A program made the translations under genes and the position numbers. Positions 1 through 7,670 of a stretch of DNA of 64,000 bases are shown here, piece by piece. Source of the DNA: Eubacterium callanderi (lineage in GTDB: Bacteria > Bacillota > Clostridia > Eubacteriales > Eubacteriaceae). Every line of letters starts with the position of its first letter. Positions within the stretch are counted from its first letter, which is position 1. The notes beneath the pieces were generated by a model, which saw nothing but the letters and a program-made list of their open reading frames with translations, ran no database searches and was not told where the DNA came from. The stretch lies in contig NZ_FRBP01000002.1 of assembly GCF_900142645.1 (NCBI RefSeq), forward strand, positions 186,001 through 250,000. The letters are read 5' to 3'.

Positions 1-53
1 GCGCTGTTTTTTTGTTTTACATATTTGTTTGACTTGTCACGCGCGACAGCCTG

Positions 54-986
54 CTAGCCTTCGTATATCATCGCTATCTTCTGTATTCTGCGCTTCATTT
101 CCGCTCGGACATGCAGCGGCTCTAAGCACTCGCATTTGTCCCCAAAGCTAAGCAGAATACCGTAGTGGTATTCGTTCTCTATGAAAGGAAAGCTGACAAT
201 ATAGTGTGCGTCACCGTCTGGTAAAAAGTCCTCATAAGCGCAAAAATCAAGTACCCTGTCCATCACAGATTTATGAATACGGATTTTAATTTTTGTCTGC
301 AGATTCGTCAGAATATTATCAAAATCCAGCGGCGGTTTTTGATACTCCCGCGGTGTAAAAGTTTTCTCCTGCATTTGCAGGTTTGACATGCGGGATAGCC
401 TGAATAAGCGGTAGTCCTCTCTTTTATGGCAATACCCCTGTAAATACCAGTGGCTGCCTTTTAAGACAAGCTGGTACGGCTCGGCGGTTCGTGTGGTTTT
501 GTTTCCGTGATGGGCTATATATCCAAAGGTCAGCAGCCTGCTTTCCTGCATCGCGGTTTTAATAATTTCCAGGTATGGCTGTATGTTTCTGTTTCCCATC
601 CACTGACTCAAATCGATGTTTATTTGATTTGCTTTTAATTCAATGTCCTTTGCGCGGTCGGCAGGGATAAAACTCCTGACCTTGGCAAGCGCATGTACCA
701 GCTCATCCCCCCGTACCATGCCCGAAAGACTGGAAAGCCCCATCAGGAGGGCTGAAAGGTCGTGCGCCGAAAAAACCTTTTTATCAATCTTGTATGCCGG
801 CATGATTTCAAAGCCGCCGCCCGCTCCCGGGGTCGAATGAACAGGAATCCCCGCCATGTTGATCGCGTCGATGTCACGGTAAATGGTGCGGGGGGAAACC
901 TCAAACATATTCGCCAACGCCTGGGCGCCGATACGCTTTTTATCAAGGAGTATCATCATAATACTGACAAGTCTGTCTATTTTCAT
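54..986 (-). CDS. WYL-domain transcriptional regulator (YafY-like)
   Basis: A DNA-binding regulator of about 310 residues. Residues 1-60 form a DeoR/HTH_11-type winged helix (MKIDRLVSI, then SPRTIYRDIDAINMAGIP). The C-terminal half is a WYL ligand-sensing domain carrying the literal HWYLQGYC motif. A TTG sits one codon upstream, but the ATG at 986 is the more natural start, with a GAAAGGCGG-type ribosome site. It is divergent from the DJ-1/PfpI gene across about 105 bases that hold a 26-bp imperfect palindrome. The family usually represses or activates the divergent neighbour and itself in response to a nucleic-acid-like or small ligand. The ligand here cannot be read from sequence. Confidence 0.88.
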   Translation of the reverse strand: MKIDRLVSIMMILLDKKRIGAQALANMFEVSPRTIYRDIDAINMAGIPVHSTPGAGGGFEIMPAYKIDKKVFSAHDLSALLMGLSSLSGMVRGDELVHALAKVRSFIPADRAKDIELKANQINIDLSQWMGNRNIQPYLEIIKTAMQESRLLTFGYIAHHGNKTTRTAEPYQLVLKGSHWYLQGYCHKREDYRLFRLSRMSNLQMQEKTFTPREYQKPPLDFDNILTNLQTKIKIRIHKSVMDRVLDFCAYEDFLPDGDAHYIVSFPFIENEYHYGILLSFGDKCECLEPLHVRAEMKRRIQKIAMIYEG

Positions 987-1015
987 CAAGCTGCCGCCTT
1001 TCTATTTGATTGTTG

Positions 1016-1041
1016 CCATACTGTTGTCAACAATGACATGG
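1016..1041. promoter_or_regulatory. Imperfect palindrome, likely WYL-regulator operator
   Basis: A 26-bp symmetric site of the form CCAT-N4-TTGT-N2-ACAA-N4-ATGG lies in the divergent gap. It touches the TACAAT -10 candidate (1042-1047) of the rightward gene. It also overlaps a minus-strand TTGACA -35 (plus-strand 1025-1030) that faces the regulator gene. That position would allow one protein to control both directions. Assignment to the adjacent WYL protein is inference. Confidence 0.5.
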
Positions 1042-1092
1042 TACAATAAAAAAGCAGACAAATCAATAAGACAATGAAATTGGAGGAAATTT

Positions 1093-1740
1093 ATGTTTAC
1101 AATTTATGTTTATGTTCTTGATACTTTAGCGGACTGGGAATTAGGGCATGTTACTTCGGAGCTGAATTCCGGTCGGTTTTTTAAAAAAGACGCACGGTGT
1201 ATATCGCTCAAAACGGTAAGCGATTCTAAAGCGCCAATCCATACAATGGGCGGGCTCACCATTCTGCCCGACTGCTTAATCGAGGACATTGTGGTGGGAG
1301 AAACAAGCCTGCTGCTGTTGCCGGGCGCAGACACCTGGAACGACCCAAGGCATGAGGCTGTCATCGAAAAAGCAAGCGAATTTCTCGCTTCAGGCGCTAT
1401 GGTGTGCGCAATCTGTGGGGCTACCGCTGCCCTTGCCCGCTTTGGCTTTTTGGATAAGCGCCCGCATACCAGCAATGGGCCGGGGTTTCTTGAAATGGTC
1501 TCTCCCGGCTATAAGGGGCAAAGCTATTACATCGACAAACCCTCTGTATCGGAGGGCAATCTTATTACTGCCGGCTCTACCGGCGCTCTGCTGTGGGCAA
1601 AACAAATCATTGAGCATTTAGGCGTTTTTCAGTCAAACACGCTGGAAGCCTGGTATGAGTACTTTTGTACCGGGGAGCCTGAGCATTTCTTTGCCCTCAT
1701 GCAAACTTTGCCGTCTGGCGATGGAAATGGAACCCTATAA
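1093..1740 (+). CDS. DJ-1/PfpI family glutamine-amidotransferase-like protein
   Basis: A 215-residue class I glutamine-amidotransferase-fold protein. The nucleophile elbow is AICGATAALARFG, with the probable catalytic Cys at about 108. An upstream LLLLPGADTW strand-turn is typical of the DJ-1/PfpI superfamily. The ribosome site TTGGAGG precedes the ATG at 1093. Members include chaperone/deglycase-like proteins, proteases and small hydrolases, so the substrate is not assignable. Its partner is the divergent WYL regulator, suggesting a stress- or metabolite-responsive single-gene unit. It ends directly at a strong terminator hairpin. Confidence 0.85.
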   Translation: MFTIYVYVLDTLADWELGHVTSELNSGRFFKKDARCISLKTVSDSKAPIHTMGGLTILPDCLIEDIVVGETSLLLLPGADTWNDPRHEAVIEKASEFLASGAMVCAICGATAALARFGFLDKRPHTSNGPGFLEMVSPGYKGQSYYIDKPSVSEGNLITAGSTGALLWAKQIIEHLGVFQSNTLEAWYEYFCTGEPEHFFALMQTLPSGDGNGTL

Positions 1741-1780
1741 AAAAGGCAGGCGTATCGCTAAAATAATACACCTGCCTTTT
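1741..1780. terminator. Bidirectional intrinsic terminator
   Basis: Perfect 10-bp arms AAAAGGCAGG (1741-1750) and CCTGCCTTTT (1771-1780), with A/T runs at both ends, lie between two convergent genes. Confidence 0.75.
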
Positions 1781-1833
1781 CCGCCCTGTATGGCGGCTGC
1801 TCTGCTTGAGTGCCTCTTTTGTGGGGTCTATTT

Positions 1834-2268
1834 TTATTCCTCAACCCTTTCCATGCGCTTATCGTAGATCAGACGGATGATGGCAGAGATAAAAATCGTC
1901 AGAAAACAGGCTGCCAGAACCGCGTGCTCGCCGTAATCGGTAATGGCGCCTGCGGTAAAAAGGGGCTCGTTGTGGCTGATGAGAAGAACCACATTGGCGA
2001 GAGCCACCAGCCCAAAGACGACCACAAAGAAAACCTGGCGGTCCTTACTCAGATAGACGCCCCGGATGTTCATTTCAACCGTACCGATGGTGATGGGTAC
2101 CATGATCAGAATAATACCAGCGATGAATTTGTCCGGCCAGACAAAGCCCGCGTCCTCAATGATGCCATTGATTAAAACACAGATGCCCATGATCACCATA
2201 ATATGCTTGCAGATGTTTCCCCGGATAATCTGCTGCCGCTCGTCGTATTCCTTACACAAATTAAACAT
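1834..2268 (-). CDS. Small membrane protein with YDERQ motif (copy A)
   Basis: A 144-residue protein that starts with KEYDERQQIIRGN and then has about four hydrophobic segments, ending in a charged tail. It is a paralog of the next gene upstream: both share the YDERQ opening, four-helix layout, GEH(A/C)V near the third or fourth helix and a basic-acidic C-terminus. The ATG follows AGGAGG by about 8 bases. It is the last gene of a three-gene minus-strand unit led by an XRE regulator. I do not recognise a biochemical function. Such YDERQ membrane proteins commonly sit beside small HTH regulators in Firmicutes. Confidence 0.75.
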   Translation of the reverse strand: MFNLCKEYDERQQIIRGNICKHIMVIMGICVLINGIIEDAGFVWPDKFIAGIILIMVPITIGTVEMNIRGVYLSKDRQVFFVVVFGLVALANVVLLISHNEPLFTAGAITDYGEHAVLAACFLTIFISAIIRLIYDKRMERVEE

Positions 2269-2286
2269 TTCATAATCCTCCTGTCG

Positions 2287-2754
2287 TTAAAGTTCTTCTT
2301 TCTCTTCTACAACCCGAATTCTCCAGTTTATAAGCTTACGAATGATCAAAGCCGCGGTCATGACCAAAATACAGAGTAAAATCACACAGTGCTCGCCTTT
2401 TGTTGTCAGGCAGCTGTTATTTTCTGAAAAAATTGGTTTTGTGTTCCCCAGAAAAAAGGGAAGCTGAACAATAAACATTAATCCAAATGCAATAATTGTC
2501 CAGAGTGGTACCTTTCCACTTCTCGAAAAGAGGTTTCTGGCTAGCAGCTCAACGACGAACCAAGTCACGGGCAAAATCATGACCATTCCATTTTCCAGTT
2601 GCCGGCTTTCAAAGACAAAATTTTGATTCACAATGGCCGCATCGAGATAAATACATAATAAGGCTATTGCGAAAGAATGTTTATAAACCTTTCCCAGCAG
2701 CATTTCCTGTCGCTCGTCATATTCACCTTCACGGTAAGTCACTTGCTTTTTCAT
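2287..2754 (-). CDS. Small membrane protein with YDERQ motif (copy B)
   Basis: A 155-residue membrane protein opening MKKQVTYREGEYDERQEM, with four predicted membrane segments and a basic/acidic C-terminal tail. A longer reading frame exists upstream, but GGAGGA placed 6 bases before the ATG at 2754 fixes the start. It is paralogous to the following gene (1834-2268), evidently by local duplication, and lies 17 bases after the XRE regulator in the same transcription unit. The function is unknown. Its co-transcription with a regulator suggests the pair may sense or anchor at the membrane, which is inference. Confidence 0.75.
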   Translation of the reverse strand: MKKQVTYREGEYDERQEMLLGKVYKHSFAIALLCIYLDAAIVNQNFVFESRQLENGMVMILPVTWFVVELLARNLFSRSGKVPLWTIIAFGLMFIVQLPFFLGNTKPIFSENNSCLTTKGEHCVILLCILVMTAALIIRKLINWRIRVVEEKEEL

Positions 2755-2771
2755 TACACTTCCTCCATGGT

Positions 2772-2972
2772 TCAGGCTTCTTCCCAGAAAAGCTCGTCCA
2801 ATGTTTTCCCAAGTACCCTGCAGATCGCAACGCACAGCTTGATGGTGGGGTTATAGTCCCCCTTCTCAATGGCGTTCATGGTCTGCCGGGTAACGCCAAC
2901 CGCCTCGGCCAGGTCCTTCTGGGTCATATCGAGGGCGGCTCTGGCGGCTTTGATCCTTAAGTTCTTCCCCAT
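2772..2972 (-). CDS. XRE-family HTH regulator (YozG-like, 66 aa)
   Basis: A single Cro/CI-type helix-turn-helix and little else: RAALDMTQKDLAEAVGVTRQ followed by TMNAIEKGDYNPTI is the classical recognition-helix pattern, and the protein ends LDELFWEEA. It is the first gene of the unit with two YDERQ membrane proteins and is preceded by a textbook promoter. Regulators of this size and ending usually autoregulate their own small operon. The DNA target is not known. Confidence 0.88.
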   Translation of the reverse strand: MGKNLRIKAARAALDMTQKDLAEAVGVTRQTMNAIEKGDYNPTIKLCVAICRVLGKTLDELFWEEA

Positions 2973-2996
2973 TATGTCACCATCCTTTACACCCTT

Positions 2997-3025
2997 ATTC
3001 TAAACCTCATCCGACAAAAAGTCAA
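2997..3025 (-). promoter_or_regulatory. Sigma-A promoter of the XRE/YDERQ operon
   Basis: On the minus strand TTGACT (3025-3020), a 17-bp spacer and TAGAAT (3002-2997) lie 25-50 bases before the XRE start codon. The remaining gap to 3182 is AT-rich and I see no gene in it. Confidence 0.7.
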
Positions 3026-3182
3026 ATATAATTTACTTTTTATCTTATAAATTTTAATTGCATCCCCTCTTCATTAGAAATCTTTATTTATCTAAAGCAC
3101 TTCATAGGGCGACGCAATTATTTTATGCTAATCTGTCTTATTTTTATGCCTCCTTCAAAAAGCACAATGGGTTACAACTATT

Positions 3183-3746
3183 TTACACCATTACCACTCC
3201 GGAAAACACCTGTCTCATCACAAATCTGATAAACTGGTCGATGGTCATATCACCTGGAGCCTCAAGCCAGCGGGTTATGGCTGCCAGAAGTCCGGAGAGG
3301 TAAAACTCCGACAGAAGGGACTGCTCCTGGGTGGTAAGGGCGCTGGTATCAAGAACATAGCGGTTAAGCAAAGGCCAGATAAGCTCCTTGAGCCGTGTGA
3401 CGAAGGTGGGGTCACCGTGGTCGCTGAGCAGCACCGACATATAGGCCGAATACTGCTGGGATAGCTTGACAATCAACCCCATATGTCCTGCAAAATCCAA
3501 GCCCTCCTTCTGGGGTAAATTATCATGGATGAGAATGCGTATTTCCTCCAGCAACTCCTCCTCGATCTTGTTAAAAAGGTCGTATACATCCTTATAGTAA
3601 AGGTAAAACGTGCCTCTGTTATATCCCGCGGCATCGGTTATCTCCTTGATGGTTATCTTTTCAATGGCCTTTTCTTTATAAAGGCTCCAGAACGCTGTTC
3701 TGAGGTTTGCTTTGGTCTGTTCAGTAACTTCGGGTTGTTTTCTCAT
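3183..3746 (-). CDS. TetR/AcrR-family transcriptional regulator
   Basis: A 187-residue regulator. The N-terminal 60 residues carry the TetR helix-turn-helix (ITIKEITDAAGYNRGTFYLY) followed by a helical ligand-binding domain. The ATG at 3746 has a GGAGG 7 bases upstream. It is divergent from the giant FtsX-like permease. The intervening 148 bases hold at least two inverted repeats with the core CAACA-N3-TGTTG, one over its own promoter region and one just after the permease promoter. It most likely represses the permease and itself until an envelope-active ligand is present. The ligand is unknown. Confidence 0.9.
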   Translation of the reverse strand: MRKQPEVTEQTKANLRTAFWSLYKEKAIEKITIKEITDAAGYNRGTFYLYYKDVYDLFNKIEEELLEEIRILIHDNLPQKEGLDFAGHMGLIVKLSQQYSAYMSVLLSDHGDPTFVTRLKELIWPLLNRYVLDTSALTTQEQSLLSEFYLSGLLAAITRWLEAPGDMTIDQFIRFVMRQVFSGVVMV

Positions 3747-3773
3747 GGGATCGCCTCCTTTTTGGTATCATAG

Positions 3774-3797
3774 CACAACAGCATGTTGTGTTCAACA
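3774..3797. promoter_or_regulatory. TetR operator candidate 1
   Basis: A perfect inverted repeat CACAACA-GCA-TGTTGTG (3774-3790) is followed by an overlapping TGTTG-N4-CAACA (3784-3797). It lies 28 bases upstream of the TetR start codon, where a repressor would block the tetR promoter. Confidence 0.6.
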
Positions 3798-3816
3798 TTT
3801 CCCTTTGTTTTGTTCA

Positions 3817-3872
3817 TTGATGCTGCCTGGTTTAAGCTCTATAATAAAGATAAAGAAATCAACACCATGTTG
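3817..3872 (+). promoter_or_regulatory. Permease promoter with TetR operator candidate 2
   Basis: TTGATG (3817-3822), a 17-bp spacer and TATAAT (3840-3845) form the promoter. Fifteen bases downstream lies CAACA-CCA-TGTTG (3860-3872), sharing the operator core with site 1. A repressor bound there would block elongation or clearance of the permease transcript. Confidence 0.65.
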
Positions 3873-3894
3873 TTCACAACGGAGGCAAACAACC

Positions 3895-6800
3895 ATGAAA
3901 AACGCATTCCTTAAAGATATTTGGCGAACCATCCAGAAAAGCCGCAAACGCTTTTTTTCCATCCTCCTGATCACAGCCCTTGGCGTCACCATGCTCACAG
4001 GCCTTAAGGCCGCCTGTGATGACCTGCGCTATTCGGCCGACCATTTTTTTGATACCCAGAAGCTCTATGACATTTCGGTCATGTCCACCCTGGGCCTTAC
4101 AGATGAGGACGTGACAGCGCTCTCGCAGCTGGACGGCGTTGAAACGGCCGAGGGAGCCTACAGCGAGACGGTCTACACCCATGTAGATGATAAGCGCCAG
4201 AACGCCCAGGTCAAGGTGCTGAGCGCCAAGGGACTGAACGCGCCTTACCTGCTGGAGGGCGTTCTTCCGCAAAAGGCGGATGAGATCGCCGTGACGCAGA
4301 AATACATGAAGGACACCGGCAAATCCCTCGGCGACTCTCTTACCATCGAGGAGGATTTGAAAACAGCTGAACAAGAGGACAGTTCCGGGAATAGCGACGA
4401 ATGGGCCGCAGACTTTGAGGACAAGACCGAAACGTCCACCTTTGCGAATACCACCTATAAGATTACCGGTGTGGTGCTGGACCCCATGGATGTCAGCAAC
4501 AATGAGGGAGCCTCTGCCTTCCGTTCTGCCTCCACCACCGATTTCACCTTTTTTGTGACCCCCGGGGCTGTTAGCAGCGATGTCTTTACCGCTGTTTATC
4601 TGACGCTCGCGGACAGCCGCGACTTAATCTGTTACTCCGACGCTTACAAGGACAGCGTGCAGCAGGTTATTCAGGCCATTGAGGCTAAGATCAAAACGGA
4701 CCGTGAGCAGGCGCGCACCCAGTCCGTTACTGGTGAGGCGGCCGACAAAATCGCCGATGCTGAGCAAAAAATGAACGCGCAGTTTGCGGAGGCAGACGCC
4801 GAGTTCGCTAACGCCGAGCAGGAGCTGGCCGATGGGCGGCAGAAGCTTACAGAGGGTTTTCGGGAACTGGAAAACGGAGCACGGGAGCTGGCCGGCCAGG
4901 AGCAGACAGCAAATGCCCAGTTTGAGGCAGCCCGGCAGCAGATAAACGACGGCTACGCTGCGCTCATCGCCAATGCCTCCAGACTTGAGGATTCCAGCGC
5001 TTTGCTGGATGAGGGTGAAACACAGCTGAGCCAGGGACGTGAGCTTCTGGCCCAAAAGCAGGCTGAAGTGAATGCCCAGCTGCAAAGCGCCCGTGCCCTG
5101 CTCGATGAGGAGCAGGCAAAGCTGGAGGATGCCCAGGCCGATTTAAACGCCCAGGAGGAAGCCCTGTCTGGTCTGTTTGGTCCAGCATGGCCCAATGATC
5201 TCTGGGAGGCCTGGCTCGCAGCGCCCCCGGAAGCGGAAACAGAAGCTCAGTCCGCCTTTATGGCTGCCTTTATGCCGGTGCTGAACGGCGCTGTTCAGGC
5301 CATCGACGAACAGATTGCCGCCCTAGACCCAGCCGATCCGGATGATGCTGCCCGGCTGGCAGCGCTTCTGGCCCAAAAGGCTCAGCTTCAGGCTCTGCCA
5401 GAGGTCATTCCTCAGCTGGCCAATGGTCTGCGCCAGCTGACTGAGGGCCGTAAAACCCTGGATGAAAACCGTGCGGCGCTGGAACAACAACAGACCGAGG
5501 CCGACGCCCAGTTTAAGGCCACAGCCGAGACATTGGAGGCGAACGCTGCGCAGCTCGCAGTTGCCCGAGCTCAGCTGGCTGAGGGCCGCACCCAGCTGCT
5601 GAGCGGACAAAACCAGCTGGACGTCGGCGCGGCTGAGATCTCCTCTCAGGAGGACAACGCCCGGAGACAGCTGGCTGAAGGACGTCAAACCCTCGAAAAC
5701 GGCCGTCAGGAGCTGGTGGACGGAGAAGCCGAGCTGGATGAAGGTCAGGCGGAGCTTAATGAAAAGCGCCAGGAATACGAGGAAGCCAAAGCAAAGGCTG
5801 AGCAAAAGCTGGCAGACGCCCGGGCCGAGCTGGCCGACATCGACACTGCCAAATGGTACGTTCAGGACCGCAGTGCTCTGGGCGGCTACGCCAGTATTGA
5901 GAGCGACGCAGGCTCCATCGAGGCGGTCGGGACTGCCTTCCCCATTGTCTTTCTGGTGGTGGCGGTGCTCATCAGCCTGACCACCATCACCCGCATGGTT
6001 GAGGAGGAACGTGGGCTCATCGGTACCTACAAGGCATTGGGCTACCGGGATGCCGCCATTTACAGCAAGTACCTGCTTTACGCCTTGGCGGCCTGTCTTG
6101 CCGGCGGTATTCTGGGCGACATCTGCGGCTTTATCCTGCTGCCCAAATTTGTATTTACCATCTTCCAGATCCTTTATATGCTGCCGGAATACCTGTTCCG
6201 GTTTAACCTGCTCTATGGCCTGGGTGGTGTACTGCTGTTCACCGTCAGTATTTCGGGCGCGGCGGCCATCGCCTGCCGTACCGAGCTCATTCATATGCCT
6301 GATGTGCTCATGTGCCCTAAGGCCCCGCGCGGCGGCTCACGGGTTCTGCTGGAACGTATTCCGGCGCTCTGGAACCGTCTCTCTTTTTTAAACAAGGTGA
6401 CCATGCGAAACCTGTTCCGCTACAAAAAGAGACTGTTTATGACCGTGGCGGGCATCATGGGCTGCACTGCCCTGGTGCTCTGCGGCTTTGCCATTAAAAA
6501 CTCGGTTAACGACCTTATGCCCAAGCAGTATGAGCATATCTACCAGTATGACCTCATGGCTGTCACCTCTGCGGATGACAATACCGAGGTCATGGAACGC
6601 CTATCCGGGGATGATAACATTGCGGATTATATCAACGTGCTGACTGGCAATGTCAAGCTCAAAAAAACTGCCGAGGGCAAGGAGGAAAAGGTACAGCTCA
6701 TCGTGGTGCCTGAGGGGCATTCCCTCAAAGGCTATATCCATCTTGAAAACACGGATGGCTTCCCGTCTTCTCTGCCGGACAACGGTGTGCTGATCACGGA

Positions 6801-7509
6801 AAACGCCTCCCGTATGCTGGACCTTGGCACTGGGGATGCGCTCTTTATCCAGGATGACCAGCTGGTTCAACAGGAATCAACCGTCTCGGGGATCGTGCGC
6901 AACTACCTTGGCAACGCGGTTTATATGCGCCAGAGCGTTTATGAGGCCATGTTTGGCGCCTACGAGCCTAACGCCGCCCTCGCCCATCTTTCATCCGCCT
7001 GCACCGATCATAAGGCCTATGCCGATGCCCTGGGACGTCAGGATAAAATGCTGTCTGTCACCAGCACTGCCGAGCTTAAGGAAAGCTTTTCCTCAGCCTT
7101 TTCCCTGGTGAACTCCGTCGTTTACCTGATTACAGCCATGGCGGCGGGTCTGGCCTTCATCGTGCTGTTTTCCCTGTCCTCTACCAATATATCGGAGCGG
7201 ACACGGGAGCTGGCCTCCATGAAGGTTCTTGGCTTCTATGACAAGGAGGTTCACCTCTATGTGAATAAGGAAACACTTATTCTCACCCTTATCGGTATTC
7301 TGCTGGGCCTGCCGGTGGGCCGTGCCCTGGGCGGCAGCCTGACCTATGTGCTCAATATGCCATCGGTTCACTTTGCCGTCTATGTGGAGCCTGTCAGCTA
7401 CGCCATCACGGCGCTGATCTCCTTCAGCTTTGCACTGATCGTCAACCTCATGACCAATAAGACTCTGGATCACATTGATATGATTGATTCGCTTAAGAGT
7501 GTGGAATAG
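3895..7509 (+). CDS. Giant FtsX-like ABC permease with extracytoplasmic coiled coil
   Basis: A membrane protein of 1,204 residues. The true start is the ATG at 3895, with GGAGG 9 bases before it. Order: N-terminal cytoplasmic amphipath and first membrane helix (to about residue 40); MacB-PCD-like extracellular part; a long heptad-like stretch from about residue 280 to 680 with recurring ELADGRQKL/EGRTQLLSG units; a three-helix FtsX block (about 700-830); a second cytoplasmic loop and helix; a second extracellular domain; a final FtsX block. It resembles the two-FtsX permeases that work with a MacB/LolD-type ATPase in drug, peptide or lipid efflux. No ATPase gene is adjacent. The start and the TetR partner are clear; the substrate is unknown. 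Confidence 0.85.
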   Translation: MKNAFLKDIWRTIQKSRKRFFSILLITALGVTMLTGLKAACDDLRYSADHFFDTQKLYDISVMSTLGLTDEDVTALSQLDGVETAEGAYSETVYTHVDDKRQNAQVKVLSAKGLNAPYLLEGVLPQKADEIAVTQKYMKDTGKSLGDSLTIEEDLKTAEQEDSSGNSDEWAADFEDKTETSTFANTTYKITGVVLDPMDVSNNEGASAFRSASTTDFTFFVTPGAVSSDVFTAVYLTLADSRDLICYSDAYKDSVQQVIQAIEAKIKTDREQARTQSVTGEAADKIADAEQKMNAQFAEADAEFANAEQELADGRQKLTEGFRELENGARELAGQEQTANAQFEAARQQINDGYAALIANASRLEDSSALLDEGETQLSQGRELLAQKQAEVNAQLQSARALLDEEQAKLEDAQADLNAQEEALSGLFGPAWPNDLWEAWLAAPPEAETEAQSAFMAAFMPVLNGAVQAIDEQIAALDPADPDDAARLAALLAQKAQLQALPEVIPQLANGLRQLTEGRKTLDENRAALEQQQTEADAQFKATAETLEANAAQLAVARAQLAEGRTQLLSGQNQLDVGAAEISSQEDNARRQLAEGRQTLENGRQELVDGEAELDEGQAELNEKRQEYEEAKAKAEQKLADARAELADIDTAKWYVQDRSALGGYASIESDAGSIEAVGTAFPIVFLVVAVLISLTTITRMVEEERGLIGTYKALGYRDAAIYSKYLLYALAACLAGGILGDICGFILLPKFVFTIFQILYMLPEYLFRFNLLYGLGGVLLFTVSISGAAAIACRTELIHMPDVLMCPKAPRGGSRVLLERIPALWNRLSFLNKVTMRNLFRYKKRLFMTVAGIMGCTALVLCGFAIKNSVNDLMPKQYEHIYQYDLMAVTSADDNTEVMERLSGDDNIADYINVLTGNVKLKKTAEGKEEKVQLIVVPEGHSLKGYIHLENTDGFPSSLPDNGVLITENASRMLDLGTGDALFIQDDQLVQQESTVSGIVRNYLGNAVYMRQSVYEAMFGAYEPNAALAHLSSACTDHKAYADALGRQDKMLSVTSTAELKESFSSAFSLVNSVVYLITAMAAGLAFIVLFSLSSTNISERTRELASMKVLGFYDKEVHLYVNKETLILTLIGILLGLPVGRALGGSLTYVLNMPSVHFAVYVEPVSYAITALISFSFALIVNLMTNKTLDHIDMIDSLKSVE

Positions 7510-7589
7510 AAGCATGACGCCAGTGCATCTTTTCATTCTGTATTCTTTCTTAAATGCACCTAAAATGTATCTATTTTGTATCAAAAGTG

Positions 7590-7598
7590 TGCTATACT
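7590..7598 (+). promoter_or_regulatory. Extended -10 promoter for the LCP gene
   Basis: TGCTATACT, an extended -10 element, lies about 70 bases before the LCP start codon. No good -35 is visible, which suits an extended -10 promoter. Confidence 0.45.
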
Positions 7599-7670
7599 TA
7601 ACAAATCCTAATACATCGGTGTTTGGACTTGCGCGCAGTCAATACAAGCAGGTACAAAGGAGGTACTGGT

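Noticed and set aside
1-53. Terminator after the WYL gene
   Set aside because: Only a 4-bp stem without a U-run was visible; the window edge prevents judgement.
5323-6294. Long minus-strand frame (323 codons) opposite the permease
   Set aside because: It is the antisense of the coiled-coil region, caused by repeated Leu/Gln/Ala codons; it has no ribosome site and no family resemblance.
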